The position numbers and the translations under genes were made by a program. This document shows positions 24,502 to 36,258 of a stretch of DNA of 64,000 nt, in pieces. How positions within the stretch are numbered: position 1 is the first letter of the stretch; each line of letters starts with the position of its first letter. The stretch is from Triplophysa rosa (taxonomy: Eukaryota > Chordata > Actinopteri > Cypriniformes > Nemacheilidae). The stretch spans positions 26,412,560-26,476,559 of the forward strand of contig NC_079900.1 of the NCBI RefSeq assembly GCF_024868665.1, read 5' to 3'. Below the pieces are notes generated by a model, which made no database searches, was not told the origin of the DNA, and saw only the letters and a list, made by a program, of their open reading frames with translations.

Positions 24502-26458
24502 TAAACATTTTGTCAACACGCTAAACAGTACCGTTATTTTACACACTAAACAGTACCGTTTATTTGCTTCTTGTATTTTTCAATGCTGTTTTTTCTCTGA
24601 CTGTTTCTCTGACTCATTTGTTATGGCAAAGAAAGCCAAGGAAGGATGTGGCAAAACGATGTTGCCAAATATTGGTGTCGTCCAGGATTTGATGTCTGTC
24701 TGATGTAAGATTTTTTAAAACATGGATGAAGTGTCCGTGACGTCACCCGTGGGTTTCGGAAGAGCATTTTTGAAGCCTAAAGTGGGTAATTGAAAATGGG
24801 CAAAGAGGTGGGGCGTGGAAATAAACTGAGGTGACGTTACGGATAACAGACCACAGACAAACAGCTTGTATAGTGACAGCAGGGGCATTCCACCTGTCAC
24901 TTAAGTAGCCACTCCCTTAATTATGCAGAAGCGATTATTTTTATTAACTTCTTCAACCTATCATTTCAATGTATGTAATTCTCTTTGTATGTGGAGTTAA
25001 ACAAAATGTTTAGACTTTGCTAAACAACTAAACAATGTCCTCCTTCATTTTAACAAGTTCATTCAACATGATGGTTGAATGGGAGTTCCAGTTCCAATAA
25101 TTCTTTGCATGAGACAGCGTTAGAAGACAAAATTAGGAAAGTGAGTGCTATTAAGAGTTTTAAAGTGAAAGTCGTGTTAGTGTTAAGTGTTCAGTTATGT
25201 TGGGGATTTAGAAGTTTGGTTTATTTTGTTGAGGCCTGCAGTTACCATTGTTTTGAAGAGTTGTGCTTGCAACTGTGGGAGGCTGGCTGTATTCTGAAAT
25301 GTCTGCTGTGACATTGATGAACAAAAACTGTATTAATGGTTCTTAGTTATATTTTAATAGAAACCATTGACATTTCTGTGATGTTATTTTCAGCAGGGAT
25401 ATTAGACTCTTCATGTTAACATCAACAAAAAACATTGTTCGCCTGTGTTCACATTTGACTTCTTGTTTGAAGCTGCTAGCGTCTGTTATGCATTATAATC
25501 CTATGGGGTAAACCGTGTTTTAAAAAAAAGTCCTGAGCATTTTCTCCAAGGTGGAGTGGTTGATTTGGAAAGGTGCTAACTTTAGCCTGCTTGCACTGAA
25601 ATTATAATCCCACTCTCTATGCGATTCGCCGTCCAAAGCCACGCCTCATCCAAACACTTGACTGTATTGCGTAAATCCACGTAACGAATTACAAACTAAA
25701 TCCATTAAATTCTTCTGGAAGCATGTACATACCTGTCCAAAAGAAAGAGAGCAACCATGGTATCGTCTTTCAGATCCTTTGCATGCCAGAGCTGTTTCCA
25801 TCATGTAAAAGCTGAACCGATGTTAATTCAAGTTTTTCCTCTCTCATGATCCAGATGTTTTTTCGTCACTGCTTTTTCAAAAACTGACTTTTGTTTTGTA
25901 GATTTACTTGTTGTCGGTTCCGCAGGAAAGTTTGGTTGTTGCTGATTGTCCAGTATTCTCCTTGACACAGCCGACGTGAGTGCGCTGATGACGTATGATG
26001 TCTGCATGAACAGGGTGCACAGTGGTATGCAAAATACGTTGGCTGTGAATATGTACACATGACCAGTCACAGTGTTCGGCCAGAACGTTTTGATTGGGTG
26101 AACGTTGTTTGGTCACACGCCTTTCACAGACGAAATATAATTATAAAAATATTATTTGACCACTATACTTCTTGATTGCTATCAGGATGTAAAAATATTT
26201 CCAACCAGCATGGACAGGATCACCTATTTTGCCTTTAAACGCCAGCGCAAGCGTCTTTTTCTGCAGCTCAGAGCATCTTTTGAAGTTGAGAAAAGTTACC
26301 TTTTCTGGAAAAACGCTCTACGTCAAGCACCTTTTTCACAGCTAACCAATGACAAGCGAGTAGCGAGTCCTGCCATTTCCATAACAACTTGCGAGGAAGG
26401 TGATTGTTCGAGCAGGATCAAGCTAACGCCGAAACACATAGGTTTGATAAATCTAAGT
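24502..26458. other. Unassigned
   Basis: The 78-codon frame at 25075-25311 and the overlapping antisense frames at 25828-26116 have no recognisable domain. Confidence 0.3.
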
Positions 26459-26590
26459 TTAAAGCGGCCCTAACACACGCGGTTTCTGCCAATCTCATAT
26501 TAATCTTGAGTACCTACGTATAGAGTAGTATTGCATACTTCATATCTTCGAAGAGTATTTAGTTTGATCACAAGATAGATACAGCTGGAC
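26459..26590. repeat. Repeat shared with 59888-60020
   Basis: Nearly identical to the left part of the nested element at about 59885-60640: both start AAAGCGGCCCTAACACACGC and share cttcgaagagtatttagttt. Only the left arm is present here. Confidence 0.75.
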
Positions 26591-26829
26591 ATACTGCGTC
26601 CACCATGTTTTATGGTCATGTGACCCTTATGCTGGACAGCTTGGCCCGCAGCAGAGTAAGCTCTCGACACCTCAGATGCCGAAAAGCCTACGTGCTTTGG
26701 ACGGGAGTCTAGGTCGAGCCCCTGGGGGACATCGACGTATCCTCTAGCTGCCCCACCATCGAGGGAAGAAAGGGTGATGGAACTAGTTGACGTGTACGCG
26801 CCGAAGTGGGCGTTCCAGGTCGTACTAGG
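26591..26829. other. GC-richer stretch, unassigned
   Basis: A 113-codon antisense frame (26500-26841) covers this region. Its composition differs from its neighbours, but I recognise no domain. Confidence 0.3.
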
Positions 26830-26926
26830 TAGGGCTGTCACTATTATTAAATAATCGTCTCATCGCGATTGTTTGACCTCATCGCGATGGTTTCGGATCA
26901 TCGCAATTATTGCACATTTTATGGGG
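26830..26926 (+). mobile_element. hAT-like repeat terminus
   Basis: Starts agggctgtcactatta and continues with repeated catcgcgat motifs, the same style of end as 525-597. The SINE at 26927 follows directly. Confidence 0.4.
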
Positions 26927-27215
26927 CAGTTGTGGCCTAATGGTTAGAGAGTCGGACTCGTGACCAGAAGGTTGCCGGTTCGATTCCTAGGGCCGGCGGG
27001 TAACAACTGAGGTGCCCTTGAGCAAGGCACCTTACCCCTACTTGCTCCCCGGGCGCTGCAGTGATAGCTGCAGTGATAGCTGCCCACTGCTCCGGGGGTA
27101 CGTGTGTTCACCACTTGCTGTGCGTGTGTTCACTACTCTCTGGATGGGTTAAATGCAGAGGACACATTTCGTTGCCTTGTACTTGTGCAATGACAATAAA
27201 GTTGAATCTAAAAAT
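26927..27215 (+). mobile_element. tRNA-derived SINE, copy 2
   Basis: A-box region GTGGCCTAATGG and B box GGTTCGATTCC lie in the first 70 bp, followed by CCCTTGAGCAAGGCACCTTA, ggatgggttaaatgcagagg, and a short repetitive A-rich tail (tctaaaaatctaaa). A 12-bp stretch, tgatagctgcag, is duplicated in the middle. Confidence 0.88.
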
Positions 27216-27849
27216 CTAAATGCTCTTTGACCTATGACGTATTAACAACAACCTACACGTGAGCGTTGAAAAAAACATAATTTAGTCACGAGAAAATCAT
27301 TTATTGGCACTTACATTAAAAAGCATGTATAATTTGAAACACGGTGACTGTATGGACACATAAACATGAACACAGACGGACTTTAGCTGTTCAATGAAAG
27401 TGACCGCTGGATATGCAAATTAGCACGTGATGTCATCTGGAGACATTTAGTGACTTTGCGGGAAGCTAAAAAGCTTTAGCTACTTTCCATTGAAAATAGT
27501 TGGCAACACTGCTGAAGACAGTGCATCAGATTAGACAGTGATCTGCTTGCGGTTTTCTGTATTGTTTTGTTTTAGTGTTTGTACTTAAATAACTTTCTTA
27601 TGTTGTTAGTATATTAGCAGGGTTGCCAACTCTCAGGCACTTAAGAGTGGGACACTTATGGACTCGCAACAACAAGGCAACGTCGAGTACTTACATGATA
27701 GATAGCCATAGACCATTCATTTTTAATCGTTAAAAAATATTTTATTATAATGTATAAACCAATATAAAACCTTGTTTAATTCAAAGACATTTGTTTGACA
27801 CATTTTAATAGTTTTTGTACTTGCATTTTACCTGAAAATGTAACCGTAT
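27216..27849. other. Unassigned
   Basis: Nothing recognised. Confidence 0.3.
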
Positions 27850-28509
27850 TTATCTGTTTTTATGTAGCTTACAATAATGTATTACATTTTGATACATAAT
27901 AGAATCTTTATTGTCATTTCACAGCTGCATACAACAAAATTGTAGCTCTCTCTTCCAAAGTACACATTAATAATATACAGATATCGATGAGTGCACATAA
28001 AATACATATTACATACAAAACAAATATTTACATTACAGAAATGTGTAAGTATATATTTACATAATTACGTTATTTTTATTTACATTACAATCTGTACAAA
28101 TAAAACCAAATGAATGTATCCACTGTGTTATGTATATTCATTAGGAACAGACCATTCATTCTTCTGTAAACTGACTTGCTGAGGCTCGATCACATCTACT
28201 CTTGACGTGATGACAGCAAACTGTAGTACCATTTGATGTTAAAATCCTTATGTGTAATAAAGTAAATCCATACTTGGAAAATGATTAAATCTCTGTGAAG
28301 CTTCGTAAGACAGGACACAGCCATGCCTGTGGAAACACAGTCACGTACTGTATGTATTTAAACTCTGCAGGTCGTATTATAGCACTGTGACATGTTTAAT
28401 ATATTCATATTATAACAATAAGATGTATTTTACTTATCTATATTACTTTCTAATTCCCCCCAAAAATGACTGCTGGTAAAGCACATTTGCTTTAGGTTAA
28501 CATGCTACA

Positions 28510-28625
28510 CACCTGGGGCCTATTTAATAAAACATGCGTATGCACAGATTTGATCGTAAAGTGTGCGTACGCAAAAATCTACGGCAACAATCATATCTTT
28601 GATGTGGAAAAGTGCCATAAGTCAT
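28510..28625. repeat. Old DNA repeat, left part (target of the LTR element)
   Basis: This stretch and 32403-32530 were contiguous before the LTR element inserted at GTCAT. A related uninterrupted copy lies inverted at about 47235-47410, where the sequence crosses the insertion point without a break. Confidence 0.7.
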
Positions 28626-29017
28626 TGTGGCGAGGGGGGCGTGGTTTGGTGAGGTCTGCGGCAGGAGAGAGAGCCGGGAGACGAGCGGTGAGTAAGTGGA
28701 GCAAATGCAAACAACCAACACCTGTGTCTCGTTCCAGTAAGGGCGCGGTGAGGCAGCATATAAGGACCAAAACGCAACATACATGACGAGAGAGAGGGAC
28801 TGACCACGGGCTGCTCACAAGTATTTCTTACCCGGTGGAGATCACTCGGAGGACTATACTGGATTCTTACCTGCTCGCAGCATGCTGAAGGACTAGCCGC
28901 TCGTATTTTGTGTTTTATTGGACTGTGGACCTCTCTTGTTAAAGTGACAATGAAAAGCCTGTGTCAGCCCAGCCAACCTCGTCCTCTTCCTTCCTTTTAC
29001 TACCGAACATCATTACA
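28626..29017 (+). repeat. 5' LTR, Gmr1-like element copy 1
   Basis: 392 bp. It has a TATA-like GCATATAAGG near 28757-28766. The polyadenylation signal seen in the 3' LTR (AATAAA) is AATGAA here. Confidence 0.9.
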
Positions 29018-29018
29018 C

Positions 29019-29036
29019 TGGTGCCGAAACCCGGGA
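29019..29036 (+). other. Primer-binding site for tRNA-Phe
   Basis: TGGTGCCGAAACCCGGGA is the complement of the 3' end of vertebrate tRNA-Phe including CCA (from memory of that tRNA). It lies one base after the 5' LTR. Confidence 0.85.
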
Positions 29037-29061
29037 AGGAAGCAGGAGGGCCACCGCCATC

Positions 29062-29783
29062 ATGCAGTCAACACCGGGCACGCCATTTGCGGAAATCATC
29101 TTGTCCCTCGCGGTCCTCCACCGTGAGCAACACCAGGCATTGCTGGATCTCCGGATTGACCAGGAGCGCCACTTCCAGGTGATCCTCCAGGCCCAGCAAG
29201 AGGACCGCAAGAGGCTCCGGAGCTGGGTGGACCAGGGGGTTCGGGTCCGTACCAGCGACGCATGCCACGCTCCTGCCGTTGTCAAAGATGGGGCCGCAGG
29301 ATGACCCTGAGGCGTTCCTCGAACTATTCGAGAAGACTGCGGAGACCAGCGGCTGGCCCCCGGAGGACTGGGCGATGCGCCTACTGCCATTGCTGTCGGG
29401 GGAAGCGCAATTGGCTGCCCGGCCAGAACCTCCTGGTCTTCAACGACCTGAAGAGGGCCATCCTACAGAGGGTCGGCCGAAGCACGGAGGAACATCGCCA
29501 GCGGTTCCGATCGCTGGGGCTGGGCGAAAGCCCCTTTGTGATCTCTCCGCTCCCTCCACGTGCTCCACTTCCCGCCACCAGGATGGCAGGGACGCCTGGG
29601 CCGGCCTGCTGGCGGTGCGGGGATCCAGACCATTTTGTCGATTGGTGTCCAGTGATGGAGGTGGGGACAATGATCCGGGTCCCTGACGCCCCGCAGGTTT
29701 CACCCGGTCAGAATGGCTGGTACCAAATTCCTGTGAGTATAAGGGGGGGTACATACCCGGCTCTGGTGGATTCAGGGTTGTAA
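29062..29783 (+). pseudogene. Gag and protease of Gmr1-like element, copy 1
   Basis: Starts with an ATG reading MQSTPGTPFAEI and a glutamine/arginine-rich helix. A second frame carries a capsid-like segment (PEAFLELFEKTAETSGWP), and a third has NLLVFNDLKRAIL, a CCHC zinc knuckle CWRCGDPDHFVDWC (about 29610-29651) and the protease active site ALVDSG (about 29760-29777) before a stop. Two frame changes and likely deletions have broken Gag. Protease continues in another frame toward HPLIL at about 29970. Confidence 0.8.
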
Positions 29784-30007
29784 CCAAACCTCTATCCATT
29801 AAAGCCTGGTTTGGCCTGGGGCATTGGATAATAGCCACATGGTTCAGGTACGGTGTGTACATGGGGATGTGGTGAAGTATCCTTTAATCCCCGCCGTCAT
29901 CGAATTCAGGGGAGAAAAGAATAGAATAGAGGTAGCGGTTAATCCGCACCTCCGACACCCGCTGATTCTGTGAACTAATTGGCCTGGGGTGCCAAGGCAC
30001 GGCGTTC

Positions 30008-30600
30008 ATGTCACGTACGATACGCGAACTTTACGAATTATTGGGCATTAAATCGGTTCGTAACAGCGTGTTCCACCCCCAAACAGACAGCCTGGTAGAG
30101 CGGTTTAATCGCACGTTAAAAACCATGATTCGTAAGGTTGTTCACGAGGACGCCAAAAATTGGGATAAATGGCTGGAACCCCTCTTATTCACTGTGCGAG
30201 AGGTCCCACAAGCCTCCACGGGGTTTTCCCCCTTTGAGCTTCTCTTTGGACGCCAGCCCCGAGGGGTTTTGGACGTCCTGAGAGAGTCTTCGTAGGACGG
30301 ACCCTCCAGCAGCAAAAACGAAATTCAACATGTCCTGGACCTGAGAACAAAAGTCCATACACTGGGGCGGGACAAACAGAGCCGGCTGTATAACAGGGGA
30401 ACCAATTTACGGAAATTTTCACCGGGAGAAAAAGTGCTTGTATTACTCCCAACATCGAGTTCCAGATTACTAGTGAAGTGGTAAGGGCCGTTTATGGTCA
30501 CATGGCAAGTTGGAGATCTCGATTATGAGGTAGTACAATCAGATAGGAGCGGGACGCGTCAAATTTACCACCTCAATCATCACCTCAAGACCGTGATCAG
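30008..30600 (+). pseudogene. Integrase core and GPF module, copy 1
   Basis: 95 codons from MSRTIRELY contain SVFHPQTDSLVERFNRTLK, the part of the DDE core that carries the catalytic Glu, then STGFSPFELLFGR. After a stop (30293-30295) another frame continues through KFSPGEKVLVLLP and KW-stop-GPF, the GPY/F module, with TAA at 30482-30484. The zinc finger and first catalytic Asp are missing; the sequence joins protease directly to the segment just after the second Asp. It runs on into RT without an LTR or other element between. Confidence 0.85.
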
Positions 30601-31733
30601 TGGAGAGGATACAACAGTCACGATCCCTCGCTCTGGCTCCAGGGGAAGATCACCTCTCACCCTCCCAGCTCACTGATGTGGCCAAGTTGCAGGCAGAGTT
30701 TGCAGATGTGTTCTCGCCCCTACCTGGCCGAACAAACCTCATTCAGCACCATATCGAGATGGCGCCCGGCGTAGTAGTTCGCAGCCGGCCCTATCGTTTA
30801 CCTGAGCACAAGAAAAATGTGGTTCAGATGGAATTAGCGGCAATGCTGGAAATGGGGGTAATAGAAGAATCCAACAGTGACTGGGCGAGCCAGATAGTTT
30901 TGGTTCCCAAAACAGATGGCTCGGTCAGGTTCTGTGTGGATTACCGCAAGGTGAACGCGGTATCGAAGTTTGATGCCTATCCAATGCCACGGGTCGACGA
31001 ATTACTTGATCGGCTAGGCACGGCTCGTTTTTATTCGACACTAGACTTAACGAAAGGATACTGGCAGATCCCCTTATCACCGGTATCTAAGGAAAAAACA
31101 GCCTTCACCATGCCGTTCGGATTACACCAATTCGTGACACTTCCGTTTGGCTTGTTCGGAGCGCCGGCCACCTTTCAGCAGCTCATGGACCTCCGACGGC
31201 ATATGCCTCTGCTTATCTAGATGATATTATAATTTACAGCAACGACTGTCAGCGGCATCTCCAACATCTAAGGGCGGTCCTGGGAGTGCTGAGGGCGGCC
31301 GGTCTCACGGCCTAACCTGAAGAAGTGTGTGGTTGGGCGGGTGGAGGTCAGGTATCTGGGCTTCCACTTGGGACACGTACAGGTGCGGCCCCAAATTAAT
31401 AAGACCACAGCCGTTGCGACGTGTCCGAGTCCTAAGACCAAAAAGGAGGTAAGACAGTTCCTGGGGCTGGCGGGATATTACAGGCGCTTTGTGCCCAACT
31501 ATTCGGACCTCACCAGCCCGCTGACTGATCTTACTAAAAAGGAAGCATCAGATCCGGTCCAGTGGACGGGGCAGTGCCAGCAGGCATTTACCCAAGTGAC
31601 AGCTGCCCTGTGTGGCGGACCGCTCTTCCTGACTTTTCTCTCCCTTTCTTGTTGCAGACTGAGGCGTCGGACAGGGGGCTGGGTGCCGTCCTGGCACAGG
31701 AGGTGGGGGGGTGAGGAGCGGCCGGTGCTGTAA
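30600..31733 (+). pseudogene. Reverse transcriptase of Gmr1-like element, copy 1
   Basis: An open frame of 206 codons (30600-31220) has the RT fingers and palm: VVRSRPYRLPEHKK, QIVLVPKTDGSVRFCVDYR, YSTLDLTKGYWQIPL and LPFGLFGAPATFQ. The catalytic YLDD (31214-31225) lies in a different frame, so a frameshift precedes it. A further frame (31329-31733) carries YLGFHLG, KKEVRQFLGLAGYYRRFVP and the connection region. Confidence 0.9.
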
Positions 31734-31991
31734 GAATGTTTGGCCATCAGATGGGCCATCCTCACCCTTAGGTACTACCTCCTGGGCCGGGAATTCACCC
31801 TCTGTTCGGACCACGCCCCCCTGCAGTGGCTTCACCGCATGAAAGATACCAACGCCAGGATCACCCGTTGGTATCTGGCATTGCAGCCTTTTAAGTTCCA
31901 GGTGGTCCACAGGCCGGGTGCACAGATGGTTGTGGCCGACTTCCTCTCCAGGAATGAGGGGGCTGCAGGCTGGATGGCTCCCCGGCCATGA
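31640..31991 (+). pseudogene. RNase H remnant of Gmr1-like element, copy 1
   Basis: One frame shows TEASDRGLGAVLAQE, including the first catalytic Asp region. Another frame, 31740-31991, shows WAILTLRYYLLGREFTL, SDHAPLQWL and ADFLSRN, typical of the Gypsy RNase H C-terminus. The segments are in different frames. The 3' LTR follows 17 bp after the stop. Confidence 0.85.
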
Positions 31992-32008
31992 GGCGGGTGG
32001 TGGGGGTA

Positions 32009-32402
32009 TGTGGCGAGGGGGGAGTGGTTTAGCAAGGTCTGCGGCAGGAGAGAGAGCCGGGAGACGAGCGGTGAGTAAGTGGAGCAAATGCAAACAACCA
32101 ACACCTGTGTCTCGTTCCAGTAAGGGCGCTGAGAGGCAGCATATAAGGACCAAAACGCCACATACATGACGAGAGAGAGATGGACTGACCACGGGCTGCT
32201 AACAAGTATTTCTTATCCAGTGGAGATCACTCGGAGGACTATACTGGATTCTTATCTGCTTGCAGCGTGCTGAAGGAATAGCCGCTCGTATTTTGTGTTT
32301 TATTGGACCGTGTACCTCTCTTGTTAAAGTGACAATAAAAAGCCTGTGTCAGTCCAGCCAACCTCGTCCTCTTCCTTCCTTTTACTACCGAACATCGTTA
32401 CA
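32009..32402 (+). repeat. 3' LTR, Gmr1-like element copy 1
   Basis: 394 bp, preceded by the polypurine-like GGCGGGTGGTGGGGGTA. AATAAA lies near 32333-32338. Confidence 0.9.
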
Positions 32403-32796
32403 GTCATTCTTGCCACTCGTAAAGGATTTGGACGTTGACAGGTGCTCTTTCATATATCAATGACATTAATTAGACATCATTAAAAGGCGGAGATCTGAAA
32501 CTTTTCAGCTGTGCGCAATTTGCGATTTATAGACTTCTCATCTGTTTTCAATGATCATTCTAAAAAAATACAAAACATCCCGGTCTTAAGTATAGCTGTT
32601 CATAACACCTAGGGCCAGTTGCATAAAACTGTTTTAGACTTGTCTTAAAAATTAGTTGTCTAATTTGTTTCTGTTAAGATTAGTGTTTACTTTTTAAGTC
32701 AGTTGCATAAAATCTCAGATTGGTCTAATTTAAGACCAAGTTATCCACCTGGCTAGCATTTCGTTATGTTCTATGTTGTCATGGAAACCAATAAAC

Positions 32797-32989
32797 CAGA
32801 GGTGGGGAACCTTGATCCTGGAGGGCCACTTTCCTGCAGAGTTTAGCTCCAACCAGCTCAAACACACGCCTGTCGTGAAGTTTCTAGTAATCCTGAAGAC
32901 TTTAATGAGCTGGTTCAGGTGTGTTTGAATAGGTTGGAGATAAATACTGCAGGACAGTGGCCCTCCAGGATCAAGGTTCCCTACCCCTG
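32797..32989. mobile_element. MITE family A, copy 2
   Basis: Inverted ends CAGAGGTGGGGAACCTTGAT and ATCAAGGTTCCCTACCCCTG; same family as 5090-5262. Confidence 0.85.
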
Positions 32990-33477
32990 CAATAAACTGT
33001 CAACTGCTCTAGATTCAGAAATGGCCTGACTTTGTATTGTGCTATAAAGTAGCGAATATTTTAATAAATGGACGATAAGACGAGGAAGAGCTTTCAAAGA
33101 CCAAAAAAATTCGCTGGAAGTCTTTTATGAAAATGCTGGTCATATACTGTATAAGGGTACATCTTAGATGGTTTGCGAAACAGACCGATTTACACTATTA
33201 ATGTTCTCAGGTACTGTAGTCCAAGCCTTGTTTTCATGATTATTTTCACTGTAATCACTGAATTTGTTCATTTTAAGTTAATTTGGCCACATTGTATTCC
33301 TCTAATATGCAAATATTTTCAGCAAAGAAAAGCTGGCTTTAGTACCTACTGTCGGCCATTTTGTTTTAAGTTGTTCAGTGTCTTACTTTTTCCAGAATTT
33401 ACACTGTTTTAAAAATTACTATGAGCTTATTTTGTGCAACAGATTTTGTGTAGTCAGACTACTTCTTAGACGCTGTC

Positions 33478-34099
33478 TTAAAACCATGGCTATGTTTATT
33501 ATTATTGACAACAGCACACTCCTACATAGACTTGAAAATTACGTCGGCATTAAAGGAATATCTTTGAAATGGTTTAAATCTTATTTATCCGACCGTTTTC
33601 AATTTGTAGCAATAAACAATGAGGTGTCACGCAAATCACAAGTCCAGTACAGGGTACCACAGGGCTCAGTCTTAGGGCCTCTGCTCTTCGCATTATACAT
33701 GCTACCTCTAGGAGATATAATAAAGCGACACGGAGTTAGCTTACACTGTTATGCTGATGATACTCAACTTTATATTTCCTCGAAGCCTCATGAAACACAG
33801 CAGTTCCATCGAATAATGGAATGCATAGTCGATATAAAAAACTGGATGAGTAACAACTTTTTATTACTGAACTCGGACAAAACGGAAGTGTTACTTATTG
33901 GACCGAAAACTGCTATAAGTAACAACCAAGAATACTGTTTAACTATTGACGGATGTTCCATAAAACCCTCGTCGTCAGCAAAGAATCTTGGCGTTCTATT
34001 CGATAGTAATCTGTCATTTGAGAGCCACGTCGCCAACACCTGTAAAATTGCGTTTTTCCATCTTAAGAATATATCTAAACTACGTCATATGCTGTCAAT
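33478..34099 (+). pseudogene. L2-type LINE reverse transcriptase, copy 1 (cut at N)
   Basis: LHRLENYVGIKGISLKWFKS, VPQGSVLGPLLFALYMLPLG and the catalytic HCYADDTQLYI (about 33746-33778), then LNSDKTEVLLIG and KNLGVLFDSNLSFESHV. This is the RT of an L2/CR1-like LINE, 5'-truncated as usual. It breaks at the N at 34100. Confidence 0.85.
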
Positions 34100-34100
34100 N
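34100..34100. other. Single ambiguous base (N) at the duplication junction
   Basis: The only N in the window falls exactly where copy 1 stops and copy 2 starts, which suggests an assembly join. Confidence 0.95.
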
Positions 34101-35312
34101 TTATCTGTTTTTATGTAGCTTACAATAATGTATTACATTTTGATACATAATAGAATCTTTATTGTCATTTCACAGCTGCATACAACAAAATTGTAGCTCT
34201 CTCTTCCAAAGTACACATTAATAATATACAGATATCGATGAGTGCACATAAAATACATATTACATACAAAACAAATATTTACATTACAGAAATGTGTAAG
34301 TATATATTTACATAATTACGTTATTTTTATTTACATTACAATCTGTACAAATAAAACCAAATGAATGTATCCACTGTGTTATGTATATTCATTAGGAACA
34401 GACCATTCATTCTTCTGTAAGCTGACTTGCTGAGGCTCGATCACATCTACTCTTGACGTGATGACAGCAAACTGTAGTACCATTTGATGTTAAAATCCTT
34501 ATGTGTAATAAAGTAAATCCATACTTGGAAAATGATTAAATCTCTGTGAAGCTTCGTAAGACAGGACACAGCCATGCCTGCGGAAACACAGTCACGTACT
34601 GTATGTATTTAAACTCTGCAGGTCGTATTATAGCACTGTGACATGTTTAATATATTCATATTATAACAATAAGATGTATTTTACTTATCTATATTACTTT
34701 CTAATTCCCCCCAAAAATGACTGCTGGTAAAGCACATTTGCTTTAGGTTAACATGCTACACACCTGGGGCCTATTTAATAAAACATGCGTATGCACAGAT
34801 TTGATCGTAAAGTGTGCGTACGCAAAAATCTACGGCAACAATCATATCTTTGATGTGGAAAAGTGCCATAAGTCATTGTGGCGAGGGGGGCGTGGTTTGG
34901 TGAGGTCTGCGGCAGGAGAGAGAGCCGGGAGACGAGCGGTGAGTAAGTGGAGCAAATGCAAACAACCAACACCTGTGTCTCGTTCCAGTAAGGGCGCGGT
35001 GAGGCAGCATATAAGGACCAAAACGCAACATACATGACGAGAGAGAGGGACTGACCACGGGCTGCTCACAAGTATTTCTTACCCGGTGGAGATCACTCGG
35101 AGGACTATACTGGATTCTTACCTGCTCGCAGCATGCTGAAGGACTAGCCGCTCGTATTTTGTGTTTTATTGGACTGTGGACCTCTCTTGTTAAAGTGACA
35201 ATGAAAAGCCTGTGTCAGCCCAGCCAACCTCGTCCTCTTCCTTCCTTTTACTACCGAACATCATTACACTGGTGCCGAAACCCGGGAAGGAAGCAGGAGG
35301 GCCACCGCCATC

Positions 35313-36034
35313 ATGCAGTCAACACCGGGCACGCCATTTGCGGAAATCATCTTGTCCCTCGCGGTCCTCCACCGTGAGCAACACCAGGCATTGCTGGATC
35401 TCCGGATTGACCAGGAGCGCCACTTCCAGGTGATCCTCCAGGCCCAGCAAGAGGACCGCAAGAGGCTCCGGAGCTGGGTGGACCAGGGGGTTCGGGTCCG
35501 TACCAGCGACGCATGCCACGCTCCTGCCGTTGTCAAAGATGGGGCCGCAGGATGACCCTGAGGCGTTCCTCGAACTATTCGAGAAGACTGCGGAGACCAG
35601 CGGCTGGCCCCCGGAGGACTGGGCGATGCGCCTACTGCCATTGCTGTCGGGGGAAGCGCAATTGGCTGCCCGGCCAGAACCTCCTGGTCTTCAACGACCT
35701 GAAGAGGGCCATCCTACAGAGGGTCGGCCGAAGCACGGAGGAACATCGCCAGCGGTTCCGATCGCTGGGGCTGGGCGAAAGCCCCTTTGTGATCTCTCCG
35801 CTCCCTCCACGTGCTCCACTTCCCGCCACCAGGATGGCAGGGACGCCTGGGCCGGCCTGCTGGCGGTGCGGGGATCCAGACCATTTTGTCGATTGGTGTC
35901 CAGTGATGGAGGTGGGGACAATGATCCGGGTCCCTGACGCCCCGCAGGTTTCACCCGGTCAGAATGGCTGGTACCAAATTCCTGTGAGTATAAGGGGGGG
36001 TACATACCCGGCTCTGGTGGATTCAGGGTTGTAA
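35313..36034 (+). pseudogene. Gag and protease, copy 2
   Basis: Same content as copy 1: zinc knuckle at about 35861-35902 and ALVDSG at about 36011-36028. Same frame breaks. Confidence 0.8.
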
Positions 36035-36258
36035 CCAAACCTCTATCCATTAAAGCCTGGTTTGGCCTGGGGCATTGGATAATAGCCACATGGTTCAGGT
36101 ACGGTGTGTACATGGGGATGTGGTGAAGTATCCTTTAATCCCCGCCGTCATCGAATTCAGGGGAGAAAAGAATAGAATAGAGGTAGCGGTTAATCCGCAC
36201 CTCCGACACCCGCTGATTCTGTGAACTAATTGGCCTGGGGTGCCAAGGCACGGCGTTC

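Larger units (their letters stand above)
28626..32402 (+). mobile_element. Gmr1-like Ty3/Gypsy retrotransposon, copy 1
   Basis: LTRs are 28626-29017 and 32009-32402, starting TGTGGCGAGG and ending ATTACA or GTTACA. The 5-bp duplication GTCAT flanks the element (28621-28625 and 32403-32407). Internal order is primer site, gag with zinc knuckle, protease, integrase core plus GPF module, RT, RNase H, purine tract. Integrase before RT is the order described for the Gmr1 group of Ty3/Gypsy elements, unlike the usual RT-then-integrase. The 3.0 kb interior is shortened: integrase lacks its zinc finger and first catalytic Asp, and there are several stops and frameshifts. The LTRs differ at about 19 of 392 positions by eye. 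Confidence 0.88.
27850..34099. repeat. Tandem 6.25 kb segment, copy 1
   Basis: From ttatctgtttttatgtagct at 27850 this segment matches 34101 onward at a constant offset of 6251 with only scattered single-base differences. It contains a DNA repeat split by an LTR retrotransposon, a MITE and an L2 LINE fragment. It ends inside the LINE at the single N. Confidence 0.97.

Noticed and set aside
26500..26841. 113-codon minus-strand ORF
   Set aside because: Starts in a hAT-like repeat end and finishes in a repeat arm; no recognisable domain.
26927..27000. Possible tRNA gene
   Set aside because: A and B boxes are present, but the sequence continues into a SINE body and does not show an intact cloverleaf; a second copy at 13330-13634 confirms a SINE.
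29440..29862. 140-codon minus-strand ORF (and its twin at 35691-36113)
   Set aside because: Antisense to gag and protease of the same element.
30008..30600. Integrase segment as a separate element inserted between protease and RT
   Set aside because: No LTR, inverted ends or target duplication around it, and its GPF module leads straight into RT.
31548..32192. 214-codon minus-strand ORF (and its twin at 37799-38443)
   Set aside because: Antisense to RNase H and the 3' LTR of the retrotransposon; no domain.
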